From Bdellovibrionales bacterium (GTDB taxonomy: Bacteria; Bdellovibrionota; Bdellovibrionia; Bdellovibrionales; UBA1609): a stretch of DNA of 64,000 nt. The DNA is taken from contig JADJVA010000020.1 in NCBI GenBank assembly GCA_016716765.1, positions 992,001 through 1,056,000 on the forward strand, in the 5' to 3' direction. Below are positions 62,867 through 64,000 of the stretch, one piece after another. Every line of letters begins with the position of its first letter. Position 1 is the stretch's first letter. A model generated the notes under the pieces. That model searched no databases. It saw only the letters and a list, made by a program, of their open reading frames with translations, and had not been told where the DNA came from. The position numbers and the translations under genes are program-made.

Positions 62867-64000
62867 TTCCGTCAAGCTTTCCAAATTCTTGTGCCACTTT
62901 CCTTCGATCAGTTTTACCTCGACTAGTTTTTGCAATATTTTGACAAAAATAGTAGATCTTTGGACACTTCGAAAATTCAATTCGGGAAGAAATCCAGGCA
63001 TGCAGCTCGTTGGAACTGAGATCTGTCGTAATTGCCGCATAGACCTCTTCACCAACGGTTTCGTTCTGCTTTGAAAAGACACATACGTCATTTACCCGAG
63101 GATGTGACAAAAGCAGCCCCTCAAGACCCTCAATGCTGATCTTCACTCCAGCCCGATTGATAACATTCTTCACTCGCCCTCGAACCCTTAGTCTCCCATC
63201 GCCATCCAGAGCACCTATGTCACCCGTATTCAACCAATCCTCCCCGCTGTAAAATTCCCAGGTTTCATTGATCCTACAAGCGTCCATTATACCTTGAGAA
63301 CGAAGGCTCACTTCCCCCCCATGACCAATCCTTATATCGCATCCCCATCCAGAACCCACCCCTCCAACTTTTCTGCCTACTCCCTGATGCTCACCACTGA
63401 CCCAACTCCCCATCTCAGTCAATCCATAGACATTGTAAATTTCGGCATTTCCAAATCGCTGTGTGAGCCCATGACAAAGAGAGTCAAAAAGAGGTTCGGA
63501 AGCCGAATGAACCCTCAGAACCGACTCTCCCAAATTCAATGCCTCATTTGAAATAAGAAGAGTGCGCCAAATCGAGGAAGTGCCCGTCACAAAGCTAATT
63601 TGATATTTTTGAATGACTTCTTTTAAAGCTTCAGGAACCAGAATGTCTTGCAAGGGGTACAAAATGACGTGACAACCCGCAAGCAGCGGCATGAGGCAAT
63701 TGGCGATGAGGCCATGACCAAATTGAAGCGGCATAAAACAAAGCGAAACAGTTAAGTCACGAGGAGGAATAAATCGATGAAGACTCTCAATTCTATGATT
63801 TAGACGACCCAGAGAATAGTAGCATGGCACGCCTAAGGAATGGGTCCCTGAAGTGAAAAGAATAAGACCTGGCCCCTCAATTTTCTTCAGAGAGAGATGA
63901 CTAATTTCAGTGAGTTCTCTCGTGTGCCTTTGAATAGAATGCTGGTTCCAGTGAAAATCAATTTCTGCCCTCTGTTGCAGGTACTCCCTTTCAAAATCCT
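62859..64000 (-). CDS. AMP-forming ligase (ligase 2), 5' end outside the window
   Basis: The frame is open past the ATG at 63830 to the window edge. At its upstream end it reads LILFTSGTHSLGVPCYY, an A3 loop in which the usual SGTTGxPK lysine is missing. A5 (VYGLTEMGSW), A7 (NTGDIGALDGDGRL), A8 (GRVKNVINRAGVKIS) and the A10 lysine (TSRGKTDRRKV) are intact. It activates a second acid or amino acid or has lost part of its adenylation role. It is upstream of carrier 1. Confidence 0.88.
   Translation of the reverse strand, partial: DFEREYLQQRAEIDFHWNQHSIQRHTRELTEISHLSLKKIEGPGLILFTSGTHSLGVPCYYSLGRLNHRIESLHRFIPPRDLTVSLCFMPLQFGHGLIANCLMPLLAGCHVILYPLQDILVPEALKEVIQKYQISFVTGTSSIWRTLLISNEALNLGESVLRVHSASEPLFDSLCHGLTQRFGNAEIYNVYGLTEMGSWVSGEHQGVGRKVGGVGSGWGCDIRIGHGGEVSLRSQGIMDACRINETWEFYSGEDWLNTGDIGALDGDGRLRVRGRVKNVINRAGVKISIEGLEGLLLSHPRVNDVCVFSKQNETVGEEVYAAITTDLSSNELHAWISSRIEFSKCPKIYYFCQNIAKTSRGKTDRRKVAQEFGKLDGNG

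Noticed and set aside
57312..64000. Exosortase/PEP-CTERM locus
   Set aside because: The ligase/decarboxylase pair resembles parts of such loci, but no exosortase or PEP-CTERM protein is seen in the window.

Overview
The window comes from a Gram-negative bacterium. It encodes LpxD for lipid A, outer-membrane barrels, a lipoprotein and many signal peptides. Gene content and the look of several proteins (cysteine-free S18 and L28, BaeRF, RegB/RegA, frequent TTG starts) suggest a Bdellovibrionota-like or other former deltaproteobacterial lineage. That placement is inference; no rRNA gene is present to confirm it.

Bases 1-20650 are mostly housekeeping genes: a histidine-kinase tail, a secreted protein with a worn AAA+-like core, a prolyl oligopeptidase, a methyltransferase, the E1 alpha and beta subunits of a 2-oxoacid dehydrogenase, a tail-specific protease, topA, a HAD phosphatase, tex, infA, lpxD and metG. 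A 211-bp inverted repeat with nested palindromes follows (20674-21304). Bases 21381-29476 hold an rRNA methyltransferase, small exported proteins (one frameshifted), a nitrilase, a divergent cysteine-free ribosomal protein group (rpmB-rplX and rpsR), a porin and tRNA-Pro(TGG).

Bases 29540-41260 hold a terC/LysR pair, a BaeRF - membrane protein - hibernation factor operon, a sugar dehydrogenase and a rhodanese-pstS-pstC-pstA-pstB operon. The latter is separated from its likely ArsR regulator by an inserted ATPase gene. A 156-bp direct repeat, carrying the presumed operator and the first codons of arsR, flanks the insert. Bases 41285-46366 hold a RegB/RegA redox two-component system between two groups of exported proteins, each group containing a protein with an MPSMGHG motif. 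Bases 46467-49530 hold a second terC/LysR group with YqaA-like and YqhA-like membrane proteins. HtpX, a zinc-ribbon protein, a beta-carbonic anhydrase, a PAS histidine kinase, a NMT1/SsuA-type ABC transporter and a penicillin-binding-like hydrolase follow.

The most unusual region is 57312-64000. It holds two AMP-forming ligases, two carrier proteins, a fold-III PLP decarboxylase and an MBOAT acyltransferase in one overlapping minus-strand operon, converging with an SGNH/DltD-like membrane protein gene. The parts match the logic of the dlt system (ligase, carrier, MBOAT, SGNH protein) with an added decarboxylase. This suggests that a carrier-bound, perhaps decarboxylated, amino or acyl group is moved across the membrane onto a surface polymer. 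The operon continues beyond the right edge.
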